Made by a program: the position numbers and the translations under genes. Positions 8,833 to 26,481 of a stretch of DNA of 43,283 nt are shown in pieces. Below the pieces are notes generated by a model that searched no databases, had not been told where the DNA came from, and worked only from the letters and a program-made list of their open reading frames with translations. Origin of the DNA: Apostichopus parvimensis (lineage: Eukaryota > Echinodermata > Holothuroidea > Aspidochirotida > Stichopodidae); assembly GCA_000934455.1 (NCBI GenBank), contig KN892142.1, forward strand, positions 2,770-46,052, read 5' to 3'. Every line of letters begins with the position of its first letter. Position 1 is the stretch's first letter.

Positions 8833-11800
8833 ATTTACAGTTGCAGAATAGAAACGAGACAAATTAAGAGTTGATTGGGTCCCGTGTGTGAATTTCTACC
8901 AAACGCTGGAGGAAATACCGTGAAAATTTCAAAGCTCTTTATTTAAAGGATAGTTCACATGTTAATTTACTTTTGACTTCCTACATGCCGTTTCAAGTGG
9001 AGATATGTTCTATATGAATTTGTATTTGTTTTGTACCACAATAACAAATATGAACTTGAAACAAACTAGTGTAATGTCATTGATGCACAACTACAAAATA
9101 TGGTTTGTTTCCTTCACGATCCCTATATCCAGATATTGAAAGCTGACCAAAGTAATGGAGATGAAAACAAGACATTGTGTGTCATCTGACAAGACTTCTA
9201 TGCTGTTCCAAAGAACCACCCAATCACCTACATATAACTTAGTTGCTGTCCTGATTCAACTTCATATAAGTTTTCCATATAACACTGCGCCATATATACA
9301 CCATGTTATTGTGCATTACTCTGTCAGCTATCCGTAAAATAATTTTAGAACATCAAAAACGATAAGAAAGTATGGCTAATCCAATAACGTCTATTTTTTA
9401 GGCGGTAATGCCCTTTAAAGGTCTATTGTGATGTTTGACAGTGTGTTATTACCCCTCGATGCCTACCTCACTTAATAAATACGGTTATATGGAGAACAAG
9501 GACAATGGTAATTATGGGAGGCCAGTCTCCCGATCAATGTTGACTATTGTTACCTTGTATACGTTGAAGAATAGACTATATTAAGGCACTAAAATACGCC
9601 TACCTATACGAAGCAGGCAAGACGTAGCCTCGAGTAATACTTTGTTCCGTATGCTATAAATAGCAACGGTTATTGAATGTATAAACTTTCAACTGGATAT
9701 ATCAAACTGATCATGGTCGCCTGGGGGGGGGGGGGCGCCGTGTCCACTGATCAGCCCACCTATAGCAGAACGGAGTAGGGCTATAGTTGCTACGTGAGGG
9801 ACTAACCCTTAGATACGATTACTTATTCTTTTATTCCGTCACGGTTTTGACTGTTAGATATAGAACTCTAGCACTGACCCACTCAACTGTGCCTAACACT
9901 GCAAAGTCTATATCACTGATAATAACACTGACGATAACACTTGAACTCTAAAACTTGCCCTATAATGACTCTTCACATTAACATGGATCCATAAATTGAC
10001 ACTAAAACTGATGTATATATACACTGGCGCCGTATATACGGCTGCTAATTGTCTATAACATTCACCCGTAACATTATGAAACGTACTCTAATACTGCAGC
10101 CTCTTGCATTTACTCTAACACGTCCTGACCTTAAATTAATCTTAACGTTGCATGGTTCTATGAACCCTGACTGTAACAAAGTGAAGGCTAGAATTTACCT
10201 AGATATCGACCTTTACACTACACTGACCCTATACCCCTGTCTCTAAATTTACTCTTAATGCTTACCCTGGTATTGACCCTTACACCATACCCTAACTCTA
10301 AACCTGACACTTTAGCACTGTATAACTCTAACACTGACCTTTTTCTTCTTTGCAAAATATCCTTAAAAACAAAACAAAAAAAACCCAACTTGGCAGACCT
10401 CAAATATGCTTCATGAAATGAAAAATATCTGGCATTTTGCTAGTTACTTTACATAACGAGAACAATGAAGGGGAATCAACAAAATTTGTACGGTCACATG
10501 ATAGTACAGGAAAGGTTTCATTGGTTGAGATGTGCGTATGCATAGCCTTCGTCGGGTGGGTTACGTTGCGGTGAGCTGTGGAAAATGGCAACATGTTTGC
10601 TGAATGGAAGAAATCACATTTGTTTGCATGACAAATTCCAACCTTGACAGTAAAACCTAGAATCCAATCTTAACAATGAACTCTAGATTCGTTGAAAACA
10701 TTTTTAATAACCAACTATAATAAGCCTGAGATTCACTTTTACAAATCACGGACTACTAACCCCTGATACCGTATAGGATTAAAGAACAATTTTAACACCA
10801 GTTACAAACATCTCCCATTAGCACTACTATAGCCATTGTTTGTTACCAGGCAACAAGACAATATGGCGCATTGTTAGTCACAGAAGGGGACTAATCGATA
10901 ATGTGCTTCTGCCTGCAAAAGTGTTGAAAGGCGTTAAATACGAGCTGGTATGATAAATATAGAAAATCGTTATCGCTAGCCCTGGAGGCTAAACGAAAAT
11001 ACTATGTCAGAAACTCAGTTTATGTAAACATTGGTCCATGATTTCGGTGGGATGACAGGAACGAGTTGCTGTTTCAGCAGAGATTTTGGGTACGTAAAAT
11101 CAAGTAAACTGAAATTAATGCTAGGCAGACTCGCGTAGCTTGATGTGAACATTTTTTTCATCATAAAACAAAGAAAAATATGCTAGCGGCATTTACCCTC
11201 ATTAGTAGATATTTTCTATCAAAATATGAATTAAGACCATTCCTTATCAGCTGGTGTGAAAGTAAGGCGGCAATTTACAATTTGATGAAAGTGAGTAACA
11301 GACTGTGACAAAAGTTTTACCTTATAAAAATACGGGCATGGATAGCTGGCACGCACAACTCTATCTAAATTCGTCCAATTATAATTCATATGATGTCAAA
11401 CAATGATCAGCGTTCTTTAAAATTGAACGTAATTTAAATGTAAACTTTGGGTAGTGGAATAGGTCAAACGCAAATTCAGCCAATAAAAGTCGAGCGCCAT
11501 CTTCCCTGAAAAGTTTTTCTTGATAGGTGGCGCCAGTTCTGTAAATGACAAACTGCTGGTCACAGTTGTGTAAAATATACAGTATGTAACTTTATTTTAA
11601 CAGATGTGAGGTTGATTTCTTTCTTTGATGAAACACACTGGCACCGCTTTTTCCACCAAATGAAAAAGTTAAGGTAATGTGCAGTCCAACACATGAAACA
11701 GAAAATTTCTGGTGATATTCAGCAGAGGAGGGCTGAATTTTCTTAGAGCTACTTTTACAGACATTCCAAAAAGACATGGACAGTGTCCATGTTTTTCAGC

Positions 11801-14314
11801 TTTTAAATTTTGATCAACAAATAATATGACCTTATTTGGCTTTGGGATGAGTTTAAAATTTTATTGTTTGATTAGTAAAGAAAACCATGAGATAACAGCT
11901 ATACATTTTAATTTTACTGATTTCCATGTGCTTATAAAATGGCAGCACCCTTCAACAAATTCATAAAGTTGTGGTACTGCAGTAGAATAAATAACATAGT
12001 TCGTAAACAATGGTGCCATTCAGTGCCCTGCCAGTGTTGGCTTAACATCCTATGTTATAATGCACTTTATGCCTACAGCCTCCCAGCTCAAATATAGAAA
12101 CTTGGTATGCATTGGGTTTAACATCTCATTGACCTTGCCCAATGTCTAGGGTTACCAGACGTCCAGATTTCTCCGGACATGCTTTGCCTCTTTCATCTTA
12201 CTCCCTCTTCCTCCACCAAAAAAAAATATTGTGTGAAACAGCACATAACGTAAATAACATAATTCAGTTAAGTTTTGCTTTTATTTTCAAATTAGACAAA
12301 CACTGTCAACATCTAATATGCAAATGTTGCTAAAACTATTGTAGCAAACAACAACTCTTAAGATCATGAAATAATAAAAAATTTAAATCATAAAAAAATC
12401 TTTTTGAGAAACATTTGGCCAAAAGCCAAAGTAAAAAAACAAACGAATAGAAAAGAGAGAAAAAGCTTAACCATTGTACAAGTGACATTTTTCTACATTA
12501 ATTGGTGATAAGGCAACGAATGCTGTGTCAGAATGCATATAGTATCTTATACAAAAGAAATATAAAGAGGAAATGGTTGTGGCTTTGTGATTGGTTCCTC
12601 GGGGCCAAACAACAAAACTGGTTAGCTCCCAATTAAACTAACCCTTTGGACTCACAATCTGTGGGAGAAAATTAAGTTTAATATAAACTTATACCTCATC
12701 TTGATTAAAATGTGGCTGACTGTATTGACAAGGTTTGAGAGAGCACTGATGGACAACTATTCTCACACTTTTACCTCCCTACCCCCACCTCCCTTCCCCT
12801 CCTATCCTCCTAAAGAGAAGTACCAGCTGATGACAAAATATTAAGAGCCTTGATACAAGTAGTCCTTATTTTTAACCCTGAAAGAATTGCTGGTTTTATT
12901 TTTACGTAATTGCCGACCAGTTACACTATAATTAATGTTGACATGCACTAGTGTATACTATTTACACATGTGTATTCTTTAAAAATCATAAACATTACAA
13001 GCATTTCAGCTCCCTACACCCCCCCCCCTAAAATGGAAGAAAACATTGTCAATACTCCTCTTTGGTAGTGAACAAATGAACAAAAAAAATCTTAAAATAC
13101 TGTATATCAAAATGAAAAAGAAAAAAGAGAAAACTACAGTTAAAGTGGTGACACAATACCAACTAAATAAAACTATATAATATTCATATATGATGTAACT
13201 TTTACATTATTGACAACATTCATTTAACTTTTTCCCTTTCAATTCACCTCTAAGTTTCTTTGAAACAGTTGAAATTTTGAAAAACAAGATGAGTTTCATG
13301 TGTAATAACTAATAAAAAGAGTATTTGTCATGATAAAATCTTTAACAAAGCAGTAATGAGAAGAAAATTAAAATATTAAAAAAAAGTAAAATTTAAAGTG
13401 GTGAAAAATCACCACAGTTAAAACAATAAAATATTTATTTTCTTCTTTGGAAATATGATGACTGTGATGAGTAAATAACTAATAAAACATGATAAAATGT
13501 TTAATGAAACAGTAATGAGACTGTACTAGCTTAAGAACAATGCCTTTTGAAGTGATCAAAGAGAAGATTAAAAAAATAGAAAGATAAAAGATAAGTTTAT
13601 GTGCAGAGTTGATGTTTTAACTGTTAGGACAGGTATGTGCTGCTATATGAAATTCTACATTTTAATGTTACTTTATTATAATAAGGATGACTGTGATTTA
13701 TAGATTTTAATCTGTTTTATCCTTGAGGTACAGTTTTGTGTGTTGCAGAAGACCGAAATACACATTTTTTCCCCGAACCTTTCTTATTATTGACTTTTTA
13801 GATACATGTTTGTAAGAAAGGTTTGTTGTGCTAATGTAGCATCTACTGTGTCAAGTCTTCTTTTTGTTGCTACCCTATGTATAAACCTTTAATCAGGTTT
13901 ATGCTTGCTAAGGCAGCTTCAATTTGGTATGTCCTGAAACTTTTATATATGATTTTTAATAAATTTTATCTCCTCTCCCCTGCCACACCCCCTGCCCCCC
14001 CCCCCCAAAAGTGAGGATCATCTCATAAGGAAAAGAGAAGCGACAGTAACATTTCAATATTCTACATAACTCTAAGATATAAACATAAGAATAATGTCAT
14101 AACATCTGGTTGTCTGCATTCCTCTTCTTCTTGCATAAATTAGGAATGAAGGGGAACAGTTGGTATAAAGGATAAATGGCCAATGTCTTTATCTGAACTT
14201 CGAAGTCACGAACCTTTAAAATCATGTCGTTTAATTTTATCCATGTTGTTAGGTCTGTACCTTTGTTCCATTAGGTAACTCTTGTCCGTTATCATTTCAG
14301 GATTAAAGTTGTAA
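8833..14314. other. Long AT-rich intergenic region
   Basis: No coding exon was supported on either strand. It contains a G tract at 9723-9734, a degenerate CTAACACTGACC-type repeat (9840-10345), a possible transposon terminus near 12148 (CTAGGGTTACCAGACGTCC), pyrimidine-rich stretches near 12765-12810 and 13970-14007, and A/T-rich low-complexity sequence from about 12350 to 14560. Confidence 0.5.
9840..10345 (+). repeat. Decayed tandem repeat of CTCTAACACTGACC-like words
   Basis: Words such as CTCTAACACTGACC, ACACTGACCCTA and TACTCTAACAC recur at irregular 10-30 base spacing with many substitutions. The strand shows a strong bias for C and A over G. It resembles a mutated minisatellite or an interstitial telomere-like array. 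No exact period survives, so copy number cannot be given. Confidence 0.4.
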
Positions 14315-14336
14315 TTTATTCTGGAAGACATTTATT
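14315..14336 (-). promoter_or_regulatory. Two candidate poly(A) signals of the DM-domain gene
   Basis: On the minus strand AATAAA occurs at 14331-14336 and again at 14315-14320, about 240 bases beyond the stop codon at 14572-14574. Paired canonical hexamers at this distance fit a short 3' UTR. Confidence 0.45.
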
Positions 14337-14571
14337 TTATTAACTTTGTAATGCTTTATAGTTTCTTTAACTATATTAAAGGTAAGTATATATTTCAAAA
14401 CACAAGTTTCAAAGACCAGATTGTTTTCTTAATAGCTAGAAATTTATGAAAAGGAAGAAAAAAAGTTTGGAAAGGATCCTAAAAATTACAGATACTTTTG
14501 TATTGCAAGGAAGTAAAAAAAAAATAATAAAAGAAAAGAACAGTTTAAAGCTGTTCATAACCCTGCAAGAA

Positions 14572-16594
14572 TTATCTTTGCATAAACCTGAAGTTAATCA
14601 TGTTTTGAGAAACCACATTAGCATTAAAGGGGTACCTCAAACTGGGGGTAGGTGAGTGGTGCGGTTGTTCACGAACTGTAACCTGTGAGACGCTATCAAG
14701 ATAGTGAGTCTGGTACGGCTCACAGTAGATATCTGGTACCGGAGACCATTGTTCTGGATAATAGTTGGGAGTGCTCATCAATGGGCCAGTCAGTTCGTGA
14801 GATGTTGGCTGGTAATCTTCCAAGTCAGTGTAACTTTGCCTCTGCTGTGTGGGTGGGTACAACTTCTCGATATGGCTGCAAGTGCAATATGGGCAAGACT
14901 CAGAACAAGCTTTGACCTTGCTAACCTTAGGACTTTGTGGTGATTCTTCGGGAGGTGAAACAGCCTCAAACTGCTTGGTGGGGGACATCACTGCATCTGG
15001 CTGGACAGCGCTTGTGTTTGGGATTGCTGGATAGAACATATTGTTTTGAATCGTTCCTGAAAACCTGTACTTCCATTTATAATCGGGCACCCTCCACTTG
15101 CTTTCTGTCGGTTCTTCAATGCTGTCAGGACACTTTATCTTTTTGTCTGTGTTATTGACTTTGAGGTCTACAAGAGATACATACATGTATATATGTTATG
15201 AATATGTGACTTTAAACACACAAATGAGCCAGTAAAAGCTCATAACTCACCTCTCTTTCCCCCTCGCCCCCCCCTTCCCCGACACACACCCTTAGCATTT
15301 GCATTTCCTGACAAAACTATACACATGAACTTGAAACCCAAGTAATGCTAATACTATAATGATCGAGTATAAACCTGAACTTAACCATAAACAAAGAAAG
15401 GGCTTAAAAATAGTATAGTTGGGGGTAACAGTCTTTCTAGCATACTAGGGAAAGATACTCGTAACTTTCCAGTGCTGATTTTCTGACTGAAAATATTCCA
15501 TTTCAAATCATCACAATTTCTATACAAACAAACTAACTTAGAAACTGCTTTTCATTTGTAGGTCAGTAGGATGCATTTAAATGCATTCTATTAAACACAT
15601 TCAACTGAAAACTATATTGACTAGTCAGGCCTCAGTCATCTCTTCCTGAGATGACTAAAGTGGGGTCCTATGACCACAATATATGATGAGGTACTGTTTC
15701 AATTCAAGAGAGGAATGAAGACATTGAAAAGTATTATGAAATGAAGGAAGATATTTGGGAACATTGATTGGTTATATTAAGTATCCCTTTTGTAGGCAAA
15801 TGCTCTGAAGATGGCAGCAAATATATGTGTTCATGGGTGACCATAATTTGATTTCTGGCATATTTTAGAATAATACTGTTGACATTGGCATGATGTTCTA
15901 GTGCATTCATCAGGTTTGATCTCTCGAAAGGAAGAAAAAAACCCCTGTTTTTCACACTAAGTGGTAAAATCTGCCAAAACTGGTAATTACATGATATTCC
16001 TCTTATGAAGTTAGTTTCATGTATGTTGCTGGGTAATATTAAGTGAATTTTTCCCTCAGTTCAAGGTGTTTTCAAACTTTTTTCAGAAATTTTTCACTTT
16101 ATTGCCAACGACAGTCTATAACTGCATGTAGATAACCTCATTTCTAATGTGTTATGTTTCTAAGCATTTAAACACAATTTGAGGTTTTCCCACTTTGAGG
16201 TGGGAAAAGTCTCCCCTGTAATAACATAGATCTGTTAAAAATTATCAACCCTTGCTATATAGTAAATAAGACATGAAGAGGGAGAAGATTTATTTAGAGT
16301 GCACAAATTTAGGGGCAATAATGACTACAGCTGATCCTTACTTAGAAGAAGTTGCACATCCTCATGTATATTCTGATCAGGTGATGACCGCTTCAGATCT
16401 CGCTTGGATTTCTGGCGTCTGGCAAAATATTCTCTCTTCTCTGTTGTGGATGCGCACTTTACACAGTAGCAATTGAACCAAGGGCATCTGTTTTTGTGTC
16501 CCTTACGAGGCACAATTTCATGATGGTTCCTGCATTTAGCACACTTTGGCTCACTTCTTAGCCTTTCCATTGGTTCTAGGCATTCCAAATCCAT
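14572..16594 (-). CDS. DM-domain (DMRT/doublesex family) transcription factor, 282 aa
   Basis: Coding exons 16594-16342 and 15167-14572 (minus strand) join in phase 1: donor AA|GTAAGG, acceptor CTCTTGTAG, split codon Asn85. The DM domain lies at about residues 15-70 and has all intertwined-zinc ligands in place: C18, C21, H24, H33, C37, C42, C44 and C47, with the KGHKNRCPW signature. This family binds DNA in the minor groove and controls sexual and other development. The helix after the zinc module (ASTTEKREYFARRQKSKRDLKR) differs strongly from the usual AERQRVMAAQVALRRQQ, so specificity may differ. No DMA domain is visible. The C-terminal half is Pro/Ser/Tyr-rich with an extra Cys/His cluster (C172, C176, C179, C181, H183). 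The ATG lies 6 bases after an acceptor (exon start 16600), so a non-coding upstream exon is expected. Orthology to a named DMRT is not assigned. Confidence 0.85.
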
Positions 16595-16600
16595 ATTGCT

Positions 16601-19600
16601 CTACGGATGGAAAAATAATTGAGATGAAATTTTAATGGCTTTTGATGGTGAATTAAGTGAACATCAGCAACAGAAGCCCAGCCTTAGCAATCAAGTTTTG
16701 GTTTCAAATGTTGGAACAATATTCAGAAAAGAACGATAAAGAAAGCAAAGAGAAAAAGGTAACTTGTAGTTTTTTCTTTATGATCATCCTTTGTCCAAGA
16801 CTATTACCTTCGTTAGGCCTACCAATCAAGGCCATTTATAGCTAGGCCTAACTTCTTTGTTAGAATCCCTGACCATTGTAGTGCAAAGATTCACCATCAT
16901 CATCTATACTTCTGTTATAACATCTTTAATGTTTATGATTGCTTCTTTTTTAATAGCCTTTGTTGGGAGAAACATGCTCACTAAGTTAGCCTGCCCTTTC
17001 ACTTTTTTCAGGCATCGATTGGTCACATTGTGCAATAACTTTTGATCAATACAATATTCAGGAAATGTTAAAATGATATGATCTTATTTATGTTGTGGTA
17101 CCGTAGGAATTAGCAATGGTACAGTTTAACCTATGACTAAAGAGAATTCTCACCACCAAAAAATGGTGGGGTTCAACTTAGGCCAGGAATACCTTCTTCT
17201 TTACACACTTGGAGAAATAAAATTTCAATCAAAGAAACTGAGTCAGTATTCATAGGCCTAATGCTATGTTAGGGCTAACAAGTAACAGTAACAGTTTGCT
17301 CAGTCAGAAATTCCACTGTCCGAGATCTCCAGACTCTCATTAGCCTAATCAGTATCTGTACTACTGCTGGATTACTTTTACTAGGCCCAACTTTAAGCCA
17401 TAGGCATATCATATGCCCTCTGGTTGCTAACTTGACCCAACGTTAGGCCCACGAAATGGGGTGCGCTCCCCTTTCCTCAGTTTAATCACAATAGGCTATC
17501 ACAGTACCAACTACGCTCGGCCTAGCTTACATCACATTCATTACAAATTTTTCGAAAACTCTGACGCTGAGATAAGCTATAACTTAGTATAACTCTTTTG
17601 TTTAATTATCAATTCTGTTTTAAATATAAGGAAACCTACCAAGAAATGACAAATTTTCTTTTGACAAACAGATCATAGGCAGACGGTTATATACGCAGTA
17701 GGATTACGCAAATTATGTGGCCATGTATTAAGTTAACCACGCATTGAGGCTATATATATTTAACACAATAACGAAAAAATAATGCGCACATAGTACATGT
17801 GTACATGAAACGTACATATCATGTACTAGGCTACAGCTGTCACTATATCATCGTCTACTCGTGATCATATGACAGGTAGAGTTTGTACGCATGCTTACGC
17901 GCTTTACTTCGTAACGTAACTTTACGAGACATGCAAATAAGACGAGGCTGCGCGTGCTCCTTTTCAAATTCGTCACGATATGTAAACCAATCATATTATC
18001 AAATAGATAGAATATACCATAGCAACTTTTAAAGTAGTGTAGCTTATGCATTTTATAAGAAAATCTTATAATTCACGGTTTGATTATCTTTTCTTTCACA
18101 TATACTTCTTATTAAAATGTTATAAATTCAACTCGTACCTAACACAAAAGAAGACTTTATACTTGTTTCCTAAAATCCATTGACATTCATATACATACGT
18201 CAACCAGTTTATAATGTTACATTCCAAGATGTAAATTTCGTCTTCCAAACGTCATTTAATCTGCATATGGGTTAAAAATCGAATATGATCCAAATACGCA
18301 TATGCTTAAGCGTGCACAATATCCAGTGTCTCAACCGCATGATCAGCGTAGCTATTGAAACTGCCGCTATCAAATATCACTTTGTTACACAGCATGTATG
18401 ATATTTTCTTTGTAACTATCTACTTTGGATGATTAACTGGGCAGTCTTTTAACCACTGACCAATTTCTTCTCTCCTCGTTAAGAAAGCGTGTCACATTAC
18501 AATTTGATTTCACGTTAAACCAAACCTAACATTAGGGTAAACTTAACGTTAGGCTACGCTAAGCATGATATGTTCTAGGTATATAGACCTAGGGCGTATA
18601 ATCTTAACAACGACGTTTGAAGAAGGATGCCACCTGTATTTGGTTAGGCTGTGGATAAAAACTAGCTTAGACTATGCTAGCCTATAACGTTAGGCCTAAC
18701 ACTACAGTAGATAAGGTAGGCCTAGCGTAAGGCCTAGTAAGACTAGAGTTACAAGTAGCATTAGCCTAGCGATAATATTACGATGCCTTAGGCTACATTT
18801 TACATGGTTTCAGATTTTCGTCTAATTGTTAATCTTGAGACTTGACATTAAAACTACTTACTAGTTAGGCCTAGGCCTAGACATAAATAAAGAATAATAA
18901 GTACCTAGGCCTAGCCTATTTGGAATCAGTAACTGGACATATAGAGCCTAGGCCTAGACTAGAGGTGTCCATTGACCCTGACTTGGTGACTGTCACTTGT
19001 CACTTTGTCAGTGTCACAAGTGAATAATGTATGAGGTGTACCTTACATACTTCCCGGCACAAATTGACTTTAAAATTAAATTCAAAATCAAATCAAATTC
19101 TCCTTAACATGACAGTGCTTTAAGTTTAACCTATTAAGTTTATAAATATGAGCTAGCCTATTTCTAACTTTAGTATCATTCGGAACTTTCAAATTAGGAT
19201 AATAGAAAAAATCAAGCAACTTTCAGTGTGTAGGCTTATATACAGGGAAATAGACCGGTAACTTACATTTCATTTGTACTTCCTTTAATTTATGCATTAT
19301 TCATCAAATTCTTAAGAACCACAGGCACCAGCTTCTTTAAAACCACAAAATGTTCCATAAAGAACACAAAGAAAAATTACAGTTTATGTAAAATCAGATA
19401 TTAAACCTACTGAACAACAACAATGTTCATGCAGATGCATAAGTTTCAGAAGGTACCAACCGAAATGGTTAACTTCATCATTAACATCAGGCCAGTATCA
19501 GTTTGACTTCAAAGCAAAGTCAACTGTGGAGCTTGAGATATTATAAATTGTGGACATGTGGGAAAAAATTTTGCTTTGTAACATAGTAAGCCTAATTAAC

Positions 19601-19755
19601 AAAACAAATGCAATAAATATCTACTTGAACTGTGGGGTAAAGGTTGAAAACCAGACAAAGAGAGCAAAGTTTTGTTAAGAAAGTAATAATTGAATACAAG
19701 TTTAAGATGTCAATTTGTGTTCTAGCATTTCCATTTTTTCATTGTTAATCACCAG
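16601..19755. other. Divergent intergenic region between the DM-domain gene and actin
   Basis: This 3.2-kb spacer separates two genes transcribed away from each other and should hold both promoters plus non-coding first exons. It is rich in AGGCCTA words (ten exact AGGCCT between 16815 and 18955). An octamer ATGCAAAT lies at about 17933 and a TATAAATA at 19141. A T-rich acceptor ending CACCAG at 19755 implies a 5'-UTR intron in the actin gene, so the true actin promoter is somewhere upstream. No coding exon was recognised. Confidence 0.5.
19141..19148 (+). promoter_or_regulatory. TATA-like motif upstream of actin
   Basis: TATAAATA lies about 630 bases before the actin ATG. With an acceptor at 19755 implying a leader intron, a promoter at this distance is plausible, but in AT-rich sequence such a match is weak. 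No convincing CArG box was found beside it. Confidence 0.2.
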
Positions 19756-19761
19756 AAATAA

Positions 19762-24071
<4,310 letters not shown>

Positions 24072-26481
24072 AAAGGAAATTGGGGAAAAGCCATATTTTT
24101 GGTGACCTTTTCTGAAACTTCAGTTTTTTGATAAATTTTGTTTCAATTTTCATTGACATTCCAATTCGAAAAAAAATTCAAAGCGACTCAAACTTTAAAA
24201 TCAACAGAACATTACCTCTCAATGTTATATTATGATTGAAAGTGAATTAACAAAGATTTTCCATGTTAAAAGCTGCAAAAAGTGTCTTGCTCAGTTGGTG
24301 ATTATAACATTTCAATAAACCATGAAACATATCCACTATTTGTTCCTCTCTTTCATACCATGCTAGTATTCCTGTTAGGTATGCCTCTTGGAATATCTTA
24401 TGACCACTATGAGTATTTATATGCAAGGTGCAGTTTGCTTTCTATGGGCATGCTTATCAAAGAATGCTTGTGTTTGGAAACTCTTCAAGCCTACTGAATA
24501 ATGCAACCTACACTTCTAAAGGGTTCTTGGTCACCAATACATGCTCCTTTGGAACTACAATTGCAGAAATGGTAAGAAAGTATTCAGATGATTGAAGGGA
24601 TATTCCAGTGGCAGAATTTCTCCACAATGCAAGTTTTTGCTTGTAGAAAGATTACACAACTCTTCAAATAAGTGAATTAAATAATTTACAAAAATAGTAC
24701 AAAACAAAATAAACACATTTTCAGGTCAATTGTGATGACATCATTTTCTCTGATGTTGCCAACTGCAGACACAAAATATCACCAGATTTGAACAAAATTA
24801 ATATTTCCACGATACTAAATGCTAACAATGCAGTTTTTACCTAAAGTAGCATTATTGGGTATGAGGTTTGCCGAGAATTGAGGCAATTAAAAAAAAAACT
24901 TGAACAGCCTGAATTATGTTAACATTTTATTTACACTTTTGCTTGATAAGATGGTAAGTATATATCCATGCAAGAAACTCATGCAAATAAACTAATTCAT
25001 AGTCCATCAAATGGTTGGACTCAAATTGGCATCCGTGTGGATTTTAAAGTTTACAATAAATGTTTATCATTTTAAGAGTTTTTCACAAATCTAGTACTAT
25101 TTACCAAATTTGATGATAATTGTGAAAAAAAGGTGATACTTCTCACCTGACACCTGTGTGGTACAAATTTAGAGTGTCATGCTTCAAAAATGTACAACTA
25201 TGATTTCTTTCTGTAGAATCAAGACTGGTCAGCAGTCATAATGTGAAGGTTGTTTGCAGTAAGCAACTAATCAAACCAACCAATCACAGAAATAACGATG
25301 AAAATATTTTTTTGGAGACATTCATTCTGTGTTTCAAAAATTATTCAGCTTCTTAAAACTTATTTAAATGATCAACATTTAATGCAAATTCACATTTGAC
25401 CAAACCATTATAAAATTTACAATTCTTGTACATTTTCTACAAAATTCTTGGAAGACACTATCAATGTGGAAACACAAAATGTCTCTTGTCCAAGCACCAC
25501 ATGTACTTAAAGGACAATCTGTCAGAAAGTCTTCAGTTGTGAAGGTTAACAGTATTAAAGCTATGCCAGATATAATTCCCTTGTTATGGAACAAATAGTT
25601 TGAAATATAGTTAACAACTTTATACACCAGGATGGGGTATGTGGCATAAAGAATACAAATAATATGTTGCTGAGCACATTACTTATCCCAATCAATCAAA
25701 TATTTCAGTTCTTGCAGAATACTAGAATAATTTTGACCCAAGTAATATACCACCTAGATAAATAACAATATTGGTTGAAGATGGTTAACTCACCGCCTGC
25801 TATTTGTTAACTGTCATACATATACTGCTACATTTAAACATAAATGGCAGTTGAGGAGGATTATTGGGAGATACTGAATAAGGCAGTGTCCTTCCAAGTA
25901 TTCCTTTACTCTTTTGAAAGCACTTTTTACATTTCAATTGAGATGAAAACCTCACCCACAAAGCATTGTAAAATTACCTTGTACATCTTCATCACAAAAA
26001 TTAAGAAGACAAGCTTTCGTTCAAATGAAATTAAAATAAAGCCAATTAAACATTTAGCTCTTTGACTGAATAAATACCTTCTATTTGTGCTACTATTACA
26101 AGCTGCTAAGGAACATTAGTACAACTATTGAGACCATGTTAAAAATGTGCGTGCTGCTGATGGTACATATCCTATCTGCTGCAGCAGCATGTGGTACTGG
26201 TTAAAGTCTGACTTAATCTGTCTATGTGCTGAAGCCTCAAAATGATGGACAATTAGGAACCAAAACCTGAACGGGTGCTCTGAGATTATCTGTTTATAAG
26301 TTACAGGTGTTAGTCACTAAGAACATGCAAGATAGTTTGGCTAACAATATACTGGGCAGAGACATGCGGCTTCTCATCGCTTACTTCTCAGGTTCAAGGT
26401 CGTCTTTGAGTCAACCTCACACACCCATTGCTGTTTCGTATTTCTTTGAGAACTCTCTTGATTTTGACTTTGTGAGAGAAA
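24072..26481. other. Convergent spacer between actin and SLC26A11 3' ends
   Basis: AT-rich sequence with the actin 3' UTR on the left and presumably the SLC26A11-like 3' UTR on the right. No ORF of coding character is present. On the minus strand no canonical AATAAA was found near the transporter stop. ATTAAA at 25378-25383, 1.1 kb downstream, is the best candidate seen. Confidence 0.45.
24314..24319 (+). promoter_or_regulatory. Actin poly(A) signal AATAAA
   Basis: This canonical hexamer is about 245 bases after the actin stop codon. It is the first AATAAA in the 3' flank, consistent with a short 3' UTR. Confidence 0.55.

Noticed and set aside
12142..12333. 63-codon plus-strand ORF after a GGTTACCAGACGTCC motif
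   Set aside because: Composition is low in charged residues and there is no splice context. The motif resembles a transposon terminus but no matching second end was found.
14685..15158. Several plus-strand ORFs of 61-79 codons
   Set aside because: They are antisense to the second exon of the DM-domain gene and have no independent signals.
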